Below, in pieces: positions 14,305-22,369 of a stretch of DNA of 27,831 nucleotides. The DNA is taken from assembly GCA_018268695.1 (NCBI GenBank), contig JAFDWD010000126.1, forward strand, positions 1 to 27,831, given 5' to 3'. The translations under genes and the position numbers were made by a program. The notes under the pieces were generated by a model, which saw only the letters and a program-made list of their open reading frames with translations, searched no databases and had not been told where the DNA came from. This DNA comes from Actinomycetota bacterium (lineage in GTDB: Bacteria; Actinomycetota; Thermoleophilia; Solirubrobacterales; 70-9). Positions within the stretch are counted from its first letter, which is position 1, and each line of letters begins with the position of its first letter.

Positions 14305-16538
14305 GCGCGCGGGCTCGTCATCGGCTCTGGAACGTCCTCTTCGCGGCGGCCTGCCTGGCACTCGCGATCGAGGCACTCGGCGCCGCCTTCTCCTCCGGAC
14401 CGCCGTCCGGCTGGTTCCACGACCTCCTCGTGGTCGTGATCCTGGCCTTGCCGGTATGCGCGTACTTCGTCCGGCCCGGGGACCGTCCCGGCCTCCATCC
14501 GGGCAGGCTTCTGATCGGGATCGGGCTGGCGCTCAACTCGATCGGCGAGGGCTACTTCTTCTTCGGCGAACGGACGGTCACCTCGTTCCCGACGATCGGC
14601 GACGTCTTCTGCCTGGCGATGTTCCCCCCGCTGGTCGCGGGCATCGTCGTCCTCGCCCGCGGTGGCGAGGACCGGTGGCGCCTCTCGATCGGCAGCGACG
14701 CCATCATCGTCGCCCTGGCGACCGGCACGCTCGCCTACGCCGTGATCTTCCAGATCGTGCTGGGCAGCGCGGCGACGACGCTCGTCGGAGGTGAGCTCGC
14801 CTATCCGATCCTCGACCTGATCGTCCTGACCCTGCTCGCCGTGATCTGCCTGCCGAGCCGCTTCCGGGTCGGCGGGGCCTACCTCTGCCTGATCGGCGGC
14901 GCGGCCCTGCTGCTGGCGACCGACGTCGCCAGCCTCAAGGAAACCAGTCGCAGCGGGCTCGAACCGGCCCCGCTCCTCTACTTCGGCTGGGGCCTCGCCG
15001 TGGTCGTCCTCAGCGCCTCCTCGCGCTTCGCCTCCTCGCTCCCCCGCTCCGAGGTCATGCGGGGACGCCTGTTGGTCTTCTCCCTCGGCGGCTCGATGGC
15101 GCTCTCGCTCCTGCTCCTCCTGCGCGAGGCGACCGTCGACCAGAATCCCGTGGTGATCGCCGGAGCCGCGATGGCGCTCGTGCTCGGCCTCCTGCGCCTC
15201 TTCCGCTCGCTCGCCGAGAACAGCCGCCTGATCGCCGAGCTCGACGCGGTCATCGCCCGGCAGCGAGACATGCAATCGGAGCTACGTCGCCTCGCCGACG
15301 AGGACCCCCTGACCGGCCTGGCGAACCGGCGCCGGTTCGCGGAGCACCTCGACGAATACCTTCGTTACGCGCGCCGCTACGGCGGGAACGGCGCGCTCGT
15401 CTTCGTCGACCTCGATTCGTTCAAGTTCATCAACGACTCGTTCGGTCATGCGGTCGGCGACCAGGTCCTTCGCGACGTCGGGACCGCGATCCGGGCGAGC
15501 CTGCGTTCCACCGACATCGCCGCCAGGCTCGGCGGCGACGAGTTCGCGGTGCTGCTGCCCGAGATCGACGGGGAAGCGGCCGCGCAGGTCGCCGAGAAGC
15601 TCGTCGCCAACGTCCGCGCGATGACCACGCCGGCGGCGGGCGCCAGCGCCGGGGTCGCCTGCTTCGATCCGGCCGAATCGACCGCGGGTGAAGACCTCCT
15701 GATCGCCGCCGATCTGGCGCTCTACGAGGCGAAGGCAGCCGGTCGCGGCGGGGTCCACGTCTACCACGGCCGGCGGGGGATGGCGCTCACCGGCGTCGAG
15801 CGCATCCGCGAGGCGCTGCGGGAGGACAGGCTGGCGCTATACGGGCAACCGATCGTCGACATCCGCAGCGGCGAGACAGTGCGGGAAGAGTTGCTGATCA
15901 GGATGATCGGCCACGACGGGAAGGAGATCTCGCCCGAATCGTTCCTGCCGACCGCCGAACGCTTCGGCCTGATCGGCGAGATCGACCACTTCGCCGTCGC
16001 CCAGGCGATCGAGCTGGCCAGGTCCGGGCGCCCGGTCGCCGTCAACGTCTCCGGGCCGTCCCTGACCGATCCAACCTTGGTCGAGTCGGTGGCGGCGGCC
16101 GTCCACTCCGGCCTCACACCCCACCTGCTGAGCTTCGAGCTGACCGAGACGAGCGCGGTCGCCGACGTCGAGGAGGCGCGGCGCGTGGCCGACGAACTCC
16201 GGTCCCTGGGCTGCGAGCTCGCGCTGGACGACTTCGGGACGGGGGTTTCCTCACTCTCCTACCTCCGCTACCTACCGATCCAGACCCTGAAGATCGACAC
16301 CGAGTTCATCCAGGGGATGCGCGAAAACGCCTTCGACCGATCCCTGGTCCAGTCGATCGTCGGCCTCGCCCGACGCCTGGGCCTGAAGACGGTCGCGGAG
16401 GGCGTCGAGGACGAGGTGGTGCTGGCGATGCTGCGGCAGTTCGGGGTCGACTTCGCCCAGGGCTTCCTGTTTGGCAGACCGAATCCGATCGCGCATACTC
16501 CTGTCACGGTGAGTTTCGAGGCGTCGACCGGACGATGA
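14301..16538 (+). CDS. Multispanning membrane GGDEF-EAL protein (c-di-GMP synthase/phosphodiesterase)
   Basis: A 745-residue protein. Roughly ten hydrophobic segments (residues about 10-300) form a sensory membrane domain, followed by a short helical linker. The GGDEF domain has DPLTGLANRR (335-344), metal Asp370 in FVDLD, an inhibitory-site RSTD at 402-405, and an intact GGDEF at 411-415. The EAL domain has ELL at 530-532 in place of EAL, N582, E613, D643-D644 in DDFGTG, K664, E700, E703 and Q720, so all the catalytic residues I checked are kept. Either or both activities are possible. The GTG start overlaps the glycosyltransferase stop, so c-di-GMP turnover and polysaccharide synthesis are probably coupled. 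Its stop overlaps the amine oxidase start. Confidence 0.92.
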   Translation: MSARARHRLWNVLFAAACLALAIEALGAAFSSGPPSGWFHDLLVVVILALPVCAYFVRPGDRPGLHPGRLLIGIGLALNSIGEGYFFFGERTVTSFPTIGDVFCLAMFPPLVAGIVVLARGGEDRWRLSIGSDAIIVALATGTLAYAVIFQIVLGSAATTLVGGELAYPILDLIVLTLLAVICLPSRFRVGGAYLCLIGGAALLLATDVASLKETSRSGLEPAPLLYFGWGLAVVVLSASSRFASSLPRSEVMRGRLLVFSLGGSMALSLLLLLREATVDQNPVVIAGAAMALVLGLLRLFRSLAENSRLIAELDAVIARQRDMQSELRRLADEDPLTGLANRRRFAEHLDEYLRYARRYGGNGALVFVDLDSFKFINDSFGHAVGDQVLRDVGTAIRASLRSTDIAARLGGDEFAVLLPEIDGEAAAQVAEKLVANVRAMTTPAAGASAGVACFDPAESTAGEDLLIAADLALYEAKAAGRGGVHVYHGRRGMALTGVERIREALREDRLALYGQPIVDIRSGETVREELLIRMIGHDGKEISPESFLPTAERFGLIGEIDHFAVAQAIELARSGRPVAVNVSGPSLTDPTLVESVAAAVHSGLTPHLLSFELTETSAVADVEEARRVADELRSLGCELALDDFGTGVSSLSYLRYLPIQTLKIDTEFIQGMRENAFDRSLVQSIVGLARRLGLKTVAEGVEDEVVLAMLRQFGVDFAQGFLFGRPNPIAHTPVTVSFEASTGR

Positions 16539-17785
16539 GGGCGATGCCGCCTGACGAGTCGTCTCCTCGGGAGTCCGGTTCGACCGTCGTCGTCGGGGCC
16601 GGCCTCGCCGGCCTCAACGCGGCGTGGCGGCTGCATCAGAGCGGCCATCCGGTTCTCGTGTTGGAGGCCCGTGACCGGGTCGGCGGTCGAACCTGGTCGG
16701 AGACCCTCGATGACGGAACGGTGATCGAGCGTGGCGGCGAGTTCATCGCGCCCGACCAGGACGTGATCCGTGGATTGGCGGGCGAGCTGGGGCTCGAGCT
16801 GGTCCCACATGGGTTCTCCTTCGATCGCCGTCCGACGCCTCGGCGGGTCGCCCCGACCGACTCCGAGCTCGCCGCGGTGACGGCATGGACCGGCGAGCGA
16901 GCCGCGGCGGCGGCGGCGGACGCCTCGGCGCTCGACTCGCTGCCGCCCGCGGCGGAGTGGACGGCGGCGGAGACGGCGGCACTGCGGCGACTGGAAACGT
17001 CGCTCACCGTGCCGCTGGCGGAGCTCAGCGCCCGCCTGACCTTCACCGGGGAGAGCGAGCGCTACGACCCGGCCGACCGGGTGCGCGCCGGCAACCAGGC
17101 CATCGCGCTCGAACTGGCGCGACGCCTCGGCGACCGCGTCAGGCTCGACACTCCGGTCGTCGCCGTGCGGAACGGGAAGCGCGGAGTGACGGTCATCGAT
17201 GCGGACGGGCGGAGTCACGAGGCGGCCGTCGCCGTCCTCGCGCTGCCGCTGCCGCTCCTGCTCGAGCTCGACCTGGAGCCGGGGCTACCCGACGCCGTGC
17301 GCGCGGTCGCGGCGAGGACGCGGTTCGGCAACGCGGCCAAGCTTCACATCCGGCTCGCCGAGCGGCCGCGGCCGGGCCGCATGGCGGCGGCCGACGCGTG
17401 CTGGTGGTGCTGGACCTCGCAGGGCCCGGGCGACGGCACCGAGGCGGCCCCGGTCCTCTCCTGCTTCGCCGGCGGCGACCGCGCGGTCGCCGCGATCACC
17501 GTCGAGGCGGCGCTCGCCCTGCGGCCGGACGTCGTCCCCGCGCAAACCGAGCCCCTGCTGACCCGGTGGGGAGAGGAGCGTTGGACGCGCGGCTCCTACA
17601 GCGCGCCGGGAGTCGGCCTCGACGCCGATGCCGCCGGGACCTGGGAGGGACCCTGGGACTCGGTCGTCTTCGCCGGCGAGCACACCGCCGGCGCGCGGGC
17701 GGCCACCATGAACGGGGCCGCCGCCTCCGGCGCCCGGGCGGCCGAGCTGGTCGCGAACCTGCTGCGAGAGCGACTCGGCGACTGA
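16535..17785 (+). CDS. FAD-dependent amine oxidase (monoamine oxidase-like)
   Basis: A 416-residue flavoprotein. The dinucleotide-binding GAGLAG at 21-26 ends with Glu44 in LEARDRVGGRTW, the amine oxidase N-terminal signature. The C-terminus has GSYSAPG and FAGEHT (379-384) followed by the MNGAAASGARAAELV helix that closes the FAD site. The family oxidises amines or polyamines, or in some members carotenoid or protoporphyrinogen-type substrates; the real substrate is unknown. An Ala-rich stretch lies near residues 125-135. The ATG overlaps the GGDEF-EAL stop (ATGA); a second ATG at 16544 is a possible start. Its place in a polysaccharide/c-di-GMP unit is not explained by any pathway I know. 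Confidence 0.88.
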   Translation: MRAMPPDESSPRESGSTVVVGAGLAGLNAAWRLHQSGHPVLVLEARDRVGGRTWSETLDDGTVIERGGEFIAPDQDVIRGLAGELGLELVPHGFSFDRRPTPRRVAPTDSELAAVTAWTGERAAAAAADASALDSLPPAAEWTAAETAALRRLETSLTVPLAELSARLTFTGESERYDPADRVRAGNQAIALELARRLGDRVRLDTPVVAVRNGKRGVTVIDADGRSHEAAVAVLALPLPLLLELDLEPGLPDAVRAVAARTRFGNAAKLHIRLAERPRPGRMAAADACWWCWTSQGPGDGTEAAPVLSCFAGGDRAVAAITVEAALALRPDVVPAQTEPLLTRWGEERWTRGSYSAPGVGLDADAAGTWEGPWDSVVFAGEHTAGARAATMNGAAASGARAAELVANLLRERLGD

Positions 17786-17806
17786 GCTCGACCGGTGGCT
17801 TGAGTC

Positions 17807-17854
17807 GCGCGAGGGGGCGGCGGTGCCGGGGGAAGCGCCGTCGCCCCCACGCGC
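17807..17854. terminator. Strong bidirectional hairpin between convergent genes
   Basis: Two 20-base arms pair with one A-A mismatch and two G-T wobbles around an 8-base loop. The hairpin fills most of the gap between the amine oxidase stop and the convergent aldehyde dehydrogenase stop. There is no T-run on either side, so termination would rely on the stem or on other factors. Confidence 0.6.
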
Positions 17855-17858
17855 GGTC

Positions 17859-19355
17859 TCAGATCTGGGCGCAGACCGACTTGACCTCGGTGTAGAGCTC
17901 GAGCGCCTCGGCGCCCATCTCGCGACCCCATCCCGACGCTTTGTAGCCGCCGAAGGGCAGCGTCGCGTCGAAGACGTTGTAACAGTTGATCCACACCGTG
18001 CCCGCCCGCAGGCGCTTGGCCGTCCGGTGAGCCTTCGACAGGTCGCTGGTCCAGACCCCCGCCGCCAGCCCGTATTCGGACTCGTTGGCGGCCGGCAGGA
18101 GCTCGTCGGCGCTGTCGAACGGCTTGACCGTCACCACGGGACCGAAGATCTCCTCGGCCTCGACCCGCATCTTCGGATCGGTGCCCGCCAGCACGGTCGG
18201 CTCGACGAAGTACCCGGTGTCACCGCGGCGCTTGCCGCCGACGACCGTCTCGGCACCCTCGGCGACGCCGGACTCGAGCAGCCCGCACACCCGGTCGAGC
18301 TGCACCTGGGAGACCAGCGGGCCCATTTCGGTGTCCGGCGCCGAGCCCGGGCCGAGCTTGATCGACTTCGCGTGGTCGGCGACGCCCTGCACCACCTCGT
18401 CGTAGATCGACTTCTCGGCGAAGAGCCGGGATCCGGCGCAGCAGCACTGCCCGTGGTTGAAGAAGATCGCGTTGGCCGCGCCGGTGATCGCGGTCTCCAG
18501 ATCGGCGTCGGCATAGACGACGTTCGGCGACTTCCCGCCGAGCTCCAGCGAGACCTTCTTCAGGTTGCCCGCGGCGCCCTGGAGGATCAGCCGCCCGACC
18601 TCGGTCGAGCCGGTGAAGGCGATCTTGTCCACGTCGGGGTGCGCGACCAACGGCGCCCCGGCCTCCTCGCCGTAGCCGGTGACGACGTTGAGGACGCCGT
18701 CGGGCAGGCCCGCCTCCAGCATCAGCTCGGCCAGGCGCAGCGACGACAGCGGCGTCTCCTCGGCAGGCTTCAGCACGACCGTGCAACCGCAGGCGAGCGC
18801 CGGCCCGAGCTTCCAGGCGGCCATCAGCAGCGGGAAGTTCCAGGGGATGATCTGACCGACCACGCCGACCGGCTCGTGCAGCGTGTAAGCGTGGAACTCC
18901 GCTCCCGGCATGTAGGGAACCGACGGCACGATCGTCGAGCCGAGGTTCTTGGTGGTCCAACCCGACATGTAGTGGAAGAGATCGGCGGCGAGCGGCACGT
19001 CCGCGGCCCGGGCGACCGCGAGCGGCTTGCCGTTGTCAAGGGTCTCCAGCGTCGCCAGCTCGTCGGCGTGCTCGAGGATGACGTCCCCGATCCGGTGGAT
19101 CAGCCGTCCGCGTTCCGACGGGGTCATCCCCGGCCAGGGACCCGACTCGAAGGCGGCCCGGGCGGTCTTCACCGCGCGGTCGATGTCCTCGGAATCACCC
19201 CGGGCGACCGTGCCGAGCGACTGGCCGGTCGCCGGGTCGTAGGTCTCGAAAGTGCGGCCGGACGCGGCCGGCACCCACTCGCCGCCGATCAGCATCAGGT
19301 GATCGGCGTCGGCGAAGCTCTTGCCCCGCGGGTCGATCTTCAGCTCGGTTGCCAT
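17859..19355 (-). CDS. NAD(P)-dependent aldehyde dehydrogenase
   Basis: A 498-residue cytoplasmic enzyme oxidising aldehydes to acids. Motifs in order are PWNFP with Asn173, VLKPAEETP with Lys196, FTGSTEVG near 247-254, ELGGKSP with general-base Glu271, and GQCCCAGSR with nucleophile Cys305 (middle of three Cys), ending in FGGYKASGWGRE. This triple-Cys pattern is that of ALDH2/betaine-aldehyde/acetaldehyde-type enzymes. The ATG at 19355 has AGGAGG about 6 bases before it; a longer frame start at 19388 lacks this. It is divergent from a GAF-domain regulator, a pairing common for acetaldehyde or alcohol-derived aldehyde dehydrogenases in actinomycetes. The exact substrate is not known. A supporting role for aldehydes from the amine oxidase is possible but speculative. 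Confidence 0.93.
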   Translation of the reverse strand: MATELKIDPRGKSFADADHLMLIGGEWVPAASGRTFETYDPATGQSLGTVARGDSEDIDRAVKTARAAFESGPWPGMTPSERGRLIHRIGDVILEHADELATLETLDNGKPLAVARAADVPLAADLFHYMSGWTTKNLGSTIVPSVPYMPGAEFHAYTLHEPVGVVGQIIPWNFPLLMAAWKLGPALACGCTVVLKPAEETPLSSLRLAELMLEAGLPDGVLNVVTGYGEEAGAPLVAHPDVDKIAFTGSTEVGRLILQGAAGNLKKVSLELGGKSPNVVYADADLETAITGAANAIFFNHGQCCCAGSRLFAEKSIYDEVVQGVADHAKSIKLGPGSAPDTEMGPLVSQVQLDRVCGLLESGVAEGAETVVGGKRRGDTGYFVEPTVLAGTDPKMRVEAEEIFGPVVTVKPFDSADELLPAANESEYGLAAGVWTSDLSKAHRTAKRLRAGTVWINCYNVFDATLPFGGYKASGWGREMGAEALELYTEVKSVCAQI

Positions 19356-19429
19356 GCTCTCCTCCTTTGATGTCCCAGGCGCCGGCACAGTCCGCGCGCC
19401 GGGTCGACTTCGACGCTAGAACCCGCCCC

Positions 19430-19448
19430 GTTGCAACCGCGTTGCAAC
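19430..19448. promoter_or_regulatory. Tandem GTTGCAAC palindromes in the aldehyde dehydrogenase/regulator control region
   Basis: Two identical 8-bp palindromes GTTGCAAC (19430-19437 and 19441-19448) are spaced 11 bases start to start, about one helical turn, so both face the same side of the DNA. They lie in the 146-bp gap between the divergent aldehyde dehydrogenase and GAF-regulator genes and are likely binding sites for that regulator. Confidence 0.55.
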
Positions 19449-19501
19449 CTCGGGCTGGCCCCGTCCGCGACGGAGTAACCTCGAACGCGGAGGAGTTAAC
19501 C

Positions 19502-20995
19502 GTGGCTGCACAGCGGAATCCCTGGGTCGCTATCGACGCCGGTGCCGACCGGCGCGACCGGGCGCGCCGCCTCGCCCGCGCCCATGAAAGCGCCCTCGCG
19601 GGCGAGCCCAGGCCGCCCGGGGTGCGTGACCTGATCACCCGCTCCTGGCGCCGCTCGAGCTCGGCCGGAGTCGACCCCCAAGCGGGCCTCGCACCGCTCG
19701 CGCTGACCCCCGAGGAGGCCGAAGAGGAGTGGCGCCGATCGCCGCTGGCGGTCGCCGAGGCGGTGATCCGTCGGCTGCTTCAGGGCGTCGGGGCCGAGGG
19801 ACGCCAGGTGGCGCTGGTCTGCGACGGGGAAGGCAACCTGCTCTGGATCGACGGCGAGCGGGCGGTTCTCGAGGGGGCGCGCGAGGTCCACCTCGATCGT
19901 GGCGCGCGCTGGTCGGAGAGCGCCGCCGGCACCAACGCGATGGGCACGGCCCTGGCGCTCGATCACCCCTTGCAGGTCTTCTCCGCCGAGCACTTCTCGA
20001 TGCCCGTCCATGGCTGGACCTGTAGCGCCGCGCCGATCCACGATCCCGAGACCGGCGAGGTGGTCGGGGTCATCGACCTCTCCGGCGAACTGAAGACCGC
20101 GCATCCCCACAGCCTCGCCCTGGTGGAGATGGCGGCGCGGATGATCGAGGTGGAGCTGGCCGGCCGGCGGGAGCGCGAGCATCGGGCGCTGGTCGAGCGC
20201 TTCGGCGACCGGGTCGGCCGCTCCGGCGCCCGCGGCCTCGTCTCCTCCGCCGGCACCGTCTTGCGGGACAGCCACCGCAACCCCGCGGCGGGGAGGCTCG
20301 AGCTCCCCGACCGCGGGGGAGTGATCGAGATGGGCGGGGTGCTGCTCGTGGCCGAGCCGCTCGACGGCGGTGGCTTCCTCCTCTGGCCGACCGAGACTGC
20401 GACCGCCGCGGGGGGCGACGCCGCCCTGGGGCTGAGGGTGCTCGGCAGCGAACGCGCCGAGGTCGCGATCGGCAAGCGGCGGTTCGAGCTGTCGCGGCGA
20501 CAGACCGAGGTGCTGATACTCCTCGTCCTCCACGCGGAGGGCCTGACCACGGAGCAGCTCGCGCTGGAGTTGCACGGGGACCTCGGCAAGCCGGTCACGG
20601 CGCGGGCCGAGATCTCCCGCCTGCGCGCCTCCCTGCGGCTCGATCTCGGCACCCGTCCCTACCGACTGCCGATGCCGGTGCGGGCCGACTTCCTCGAGGT
20701 GGGAGAGCTGATCCGCCGCGGCCGTACCCGCGAGGCGTTCGAGCGCTACCCGGGGCCGATGCTGCCGTTCTCCGAAGCCCCGGCCATCGTCGAGGCGCGA
20801 GAAGCCCTCGACCACTCGTTGCGCGAAGCCGTGCTGGCCTCGGCCGATCTCGACCTGATGTACGCGTGGCTCCAGAGCCCGGCCGGCCGCGACGACCTCG
20901 ACGTCTGCCGTCACCTCGCCACCGACCTGCCGCGGGCCGACCCGCGCCGCGCGGCGACCCTCAGCCGGCTGCGCCGGCTCTCGGGCACCCGCTGA
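19502..20995 (+). CDS. GAF-domain transcriptional regulator with C-terminal winged helix
   Basis: About 497 residues. The N-terminal 45-70 region (VRDLITRSWRRSSSAGVDP) and the GAF-like domain at about 85-220, with SESAAGTNAMGTAL and FSAEHF, match AcoR-type activators that sense acetoin, alcohol or aldehyde signals. The sigma-54-interacting AAA+ ATPase domain of AcoR is absent. Instead, residues about 325-397 (RRFELSRRQTEVLILLVLHAEG, LGKPVTARAEISRLRASL) look like a winged helix-turn-helix, followed by a helical tail. The GTG at 19502 has GGAGGAG about 8 bases upstream; the open frame starting at 19349 overlaps the divergent gene and is rejected. It probably regulates the divergent aldehyde dehydrogenase through the GTTGCAAC repeats. 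Confidence 0.85.
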   Translation: MAAQRNPWVAIDAGADRRDRARRLARAHESALAGEPRPPGVRDLITRSWRRSSSAGVDPQAGLAPLALTPEEAEEEWRRSPLAVAEAVIRRLLQGVGAEGRQVALVCDGEGNLLWIDGERAVLEGAREVHLDRGARWSESAAGTNAMGTALALDHPLQVFSAEHFSMPVHGWTCSAAPIHDPETGEVVGVIDLSGELKTAHPHSLALVEMAARMIEVELAGRREREHRALVERFGDRVGRSGARGLVSSAGTVLRDSHRNPAAGRLELPDRGGVIEMGGVLLVAEPLDGGGFLLWPTETATAAGGDAALGLRVLGSERAEVAIGKRRFELSRRQTEVLILLVLHAEGLTTEQLALELHGDLGKPVTARAEISRLRASLRLDLGTRPYRLPMPVRADFLEVGELIRRGRTREAFERYPGPMLPFSEAPAIVEAREALDHSLREAVLASADLDLMYAWLQSPAGRDDLDVCRHLATDLPRADPRRAATLSRLRRLSGTR

Positions 20996-21064
20996 TCGAG
21001 CGTCCAAGATAGGAGACAGTAGGCGCTTGCGGCGGGGCGCCCGGCGAGCTTGACTCGACTCACG

Positions 21065-22363
21065 ATGCAGGACGTCAAAGAGCACGCGCCGACCGCGTCG
21101 ACCCCGCCGGAGACAAAGGGCAAGGGCGGCGCCTGGGAGAACGCCCTGCTCCAGCTCGAGCGCGCGGCCCAGCTCGAACAGCTCGACCGCGACATCGTCA
21201 CGATGCTCTCGGTGCCGCGGCGCTCGGTCGAGATCGCGGTGCCGATCCGCACCGACGCGGGCCCGGTGGAGACCTACCTGGGCTGGCGCGTCCAGCACAG
21301 CTCGACCCGCGGCCCGGGCAAGGGCGGCCTGCGCTACCACCCGGCCGCCTCACTCGAGGAGACGAAGGCGCTGGCGATGCTGATGACCTGGAAGTGCGCG
21401 CTCGTCGACGTGCCCTTCGGCGGTGCCAAGGGCGCGATCCGGGTCGACCCGGCGCGCCTCTCGCTCGCCGAGCGGGAGCGCCTGACCCGACGATACGCGG
21501 GCGAGCTCCTGCCGCTGATCGGCCCCAACCGGGACATCCTGGCGCCCGACCTGAACACCGGCGAGCGGGAGATGGGCTGGATCATGGACACCTACACGGC
21601 GGTCAACGGGCACGGCGTCGGCAGCTGTGTCACCGGCAAGCCGGTCATCGTCGGCGGCTCGAGCGCCCGCCACTCGGCGACCGGCCTCGGCGTCACCACC
21701 TGCCTGCGCGCGGCGGTGCGGAGGCGGCGGATGCCGGCCCCGGTGCGGGTGGCGATCGCCGGGTACGGGAACGTCGGTCGCACGGTCGCCGAGCTCTTGG
21801 CCGAGGATCCCGAGTTCAGGGTCGTCGGCGCGGCCGACGTGGGCGGCGCCCGGTACGACGCCGACGGGCTGGACGTCGCGGCGCTCGGCGCGACGCTCGA
21901 CGCGGGCGCCGGCGTGGCCGACGCGCCGACCGGCGCGCCGCTCGACCGCGACGAGCTGATCACCTGCGCCTGCGACGTGCTCGTCCCGGCGGCGGTGGGC
22001 GGTCAGATCCACGCCGACAACGCGGAGCGGGTCCAGGCCCGCCTGATCGTCGAGGGGGCCAACGGGCCCACCACCCGCGAGGCCGACGCGATCCTCGGCC
22101 GCCGCGAGGTGGAGGTGGTGCCCGACATCCTGGCCAACGCGGGGGGCGTGATCGGCAGCTACTTCGAGTGGGTCCAGGGCGTCCAGGCGATGCCGTGGCT
22201 CGGGCGCGACGTCAGCGAGCGGCTGGTCGAACGCCTCGATGGGGCCTTCGACGACGTGGTCGAGAAGGCGGCGCGGCTCGACGTGACGCTGCGCGACGCC
22301 GCCCTCTGCATCGGCGTGCGCCGGGGCGTCGACACCCACCGCACCCGTGGCCTCTACCCGTGA
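21065..22363 (+). CDS. Glu/Leu/Phe/Val dehydrogenase family, probable glutamate dehydrogenase
   Basis: About 432 residues. The substrate domain has KGGLRYHP (Lys86), WKCALVDVPFGGAKG with catalytic Lys110, and APDLNT with Asp162, followed by MDTY. The NAD(P) domain begins after VTGKP and GGSSARHSATG and carries VAIAGYGNVG (about 229-238). The family deaminates glutamate (or branched or aromatic amino acids) oxidatively to the 2-oxo acid. A glutamate role fits, since the neighbouring hut operon leads to glutamate, but that is context only. The start is uncertain: ATG 21065 lacks a clear ribosome site, and TTG 21050 is the in-frame alternative. It converges with the EamA gene, with only 6 bases between the stops. 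Confidence 0.88.
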   Translation: MQDVKEHAPTASTPPETKGKGGAWENALLQLERAAQLEQLDRDIVTMLSVPRRSVEIAVPIRTDAGPVETYLGWRVQHSSTRGPGKGGLRYHPAASLEETKALAMLMTWKCALVDVPFGGAKGAIRVDPARLSLAERERLTRRYAGELLPLIGPNRDILAPDLNTGEREMGWIMDTYTAVNGHGVGSCVTGKPVIVGGSSARHSATGLGVTTCLRAAVRRRRMPAPVRVAIAGYGNVGRTVAELLAEDPEFRVVGAADVGGARYDADGLDVAALGATLDAGAGVADAPTGAPLDRDELITCACDVLVPAAVGGQIHADNAERVQARLIVEGANGPTTREADAILGRREVEVVPDILANAGGVIGSYFEWVQGVQAMPWLGRDVSERLVERLDGAFDDVVEKAARLDVTLRDAALCIGVRRGVDTHRTRGLYP

Positions 22364-22369
22364 GCCGGG

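Noticed and set aside
17823..19370. 515-codon plus-strand open frame opposite the aldehyde dehydrogenase
   Set aside because: The opposite strand encodes a full aldehyde dehydrogenase with all catalytic motifs; this frame has none and crosses the terminator hairpin.
19496..21340. 614-codon minus-strand open frame opposite the GAF regulator
   Set aside because: It spans two real plus-strand genes and the gap between them, with Arg/Gly/His-biased shadow composition.
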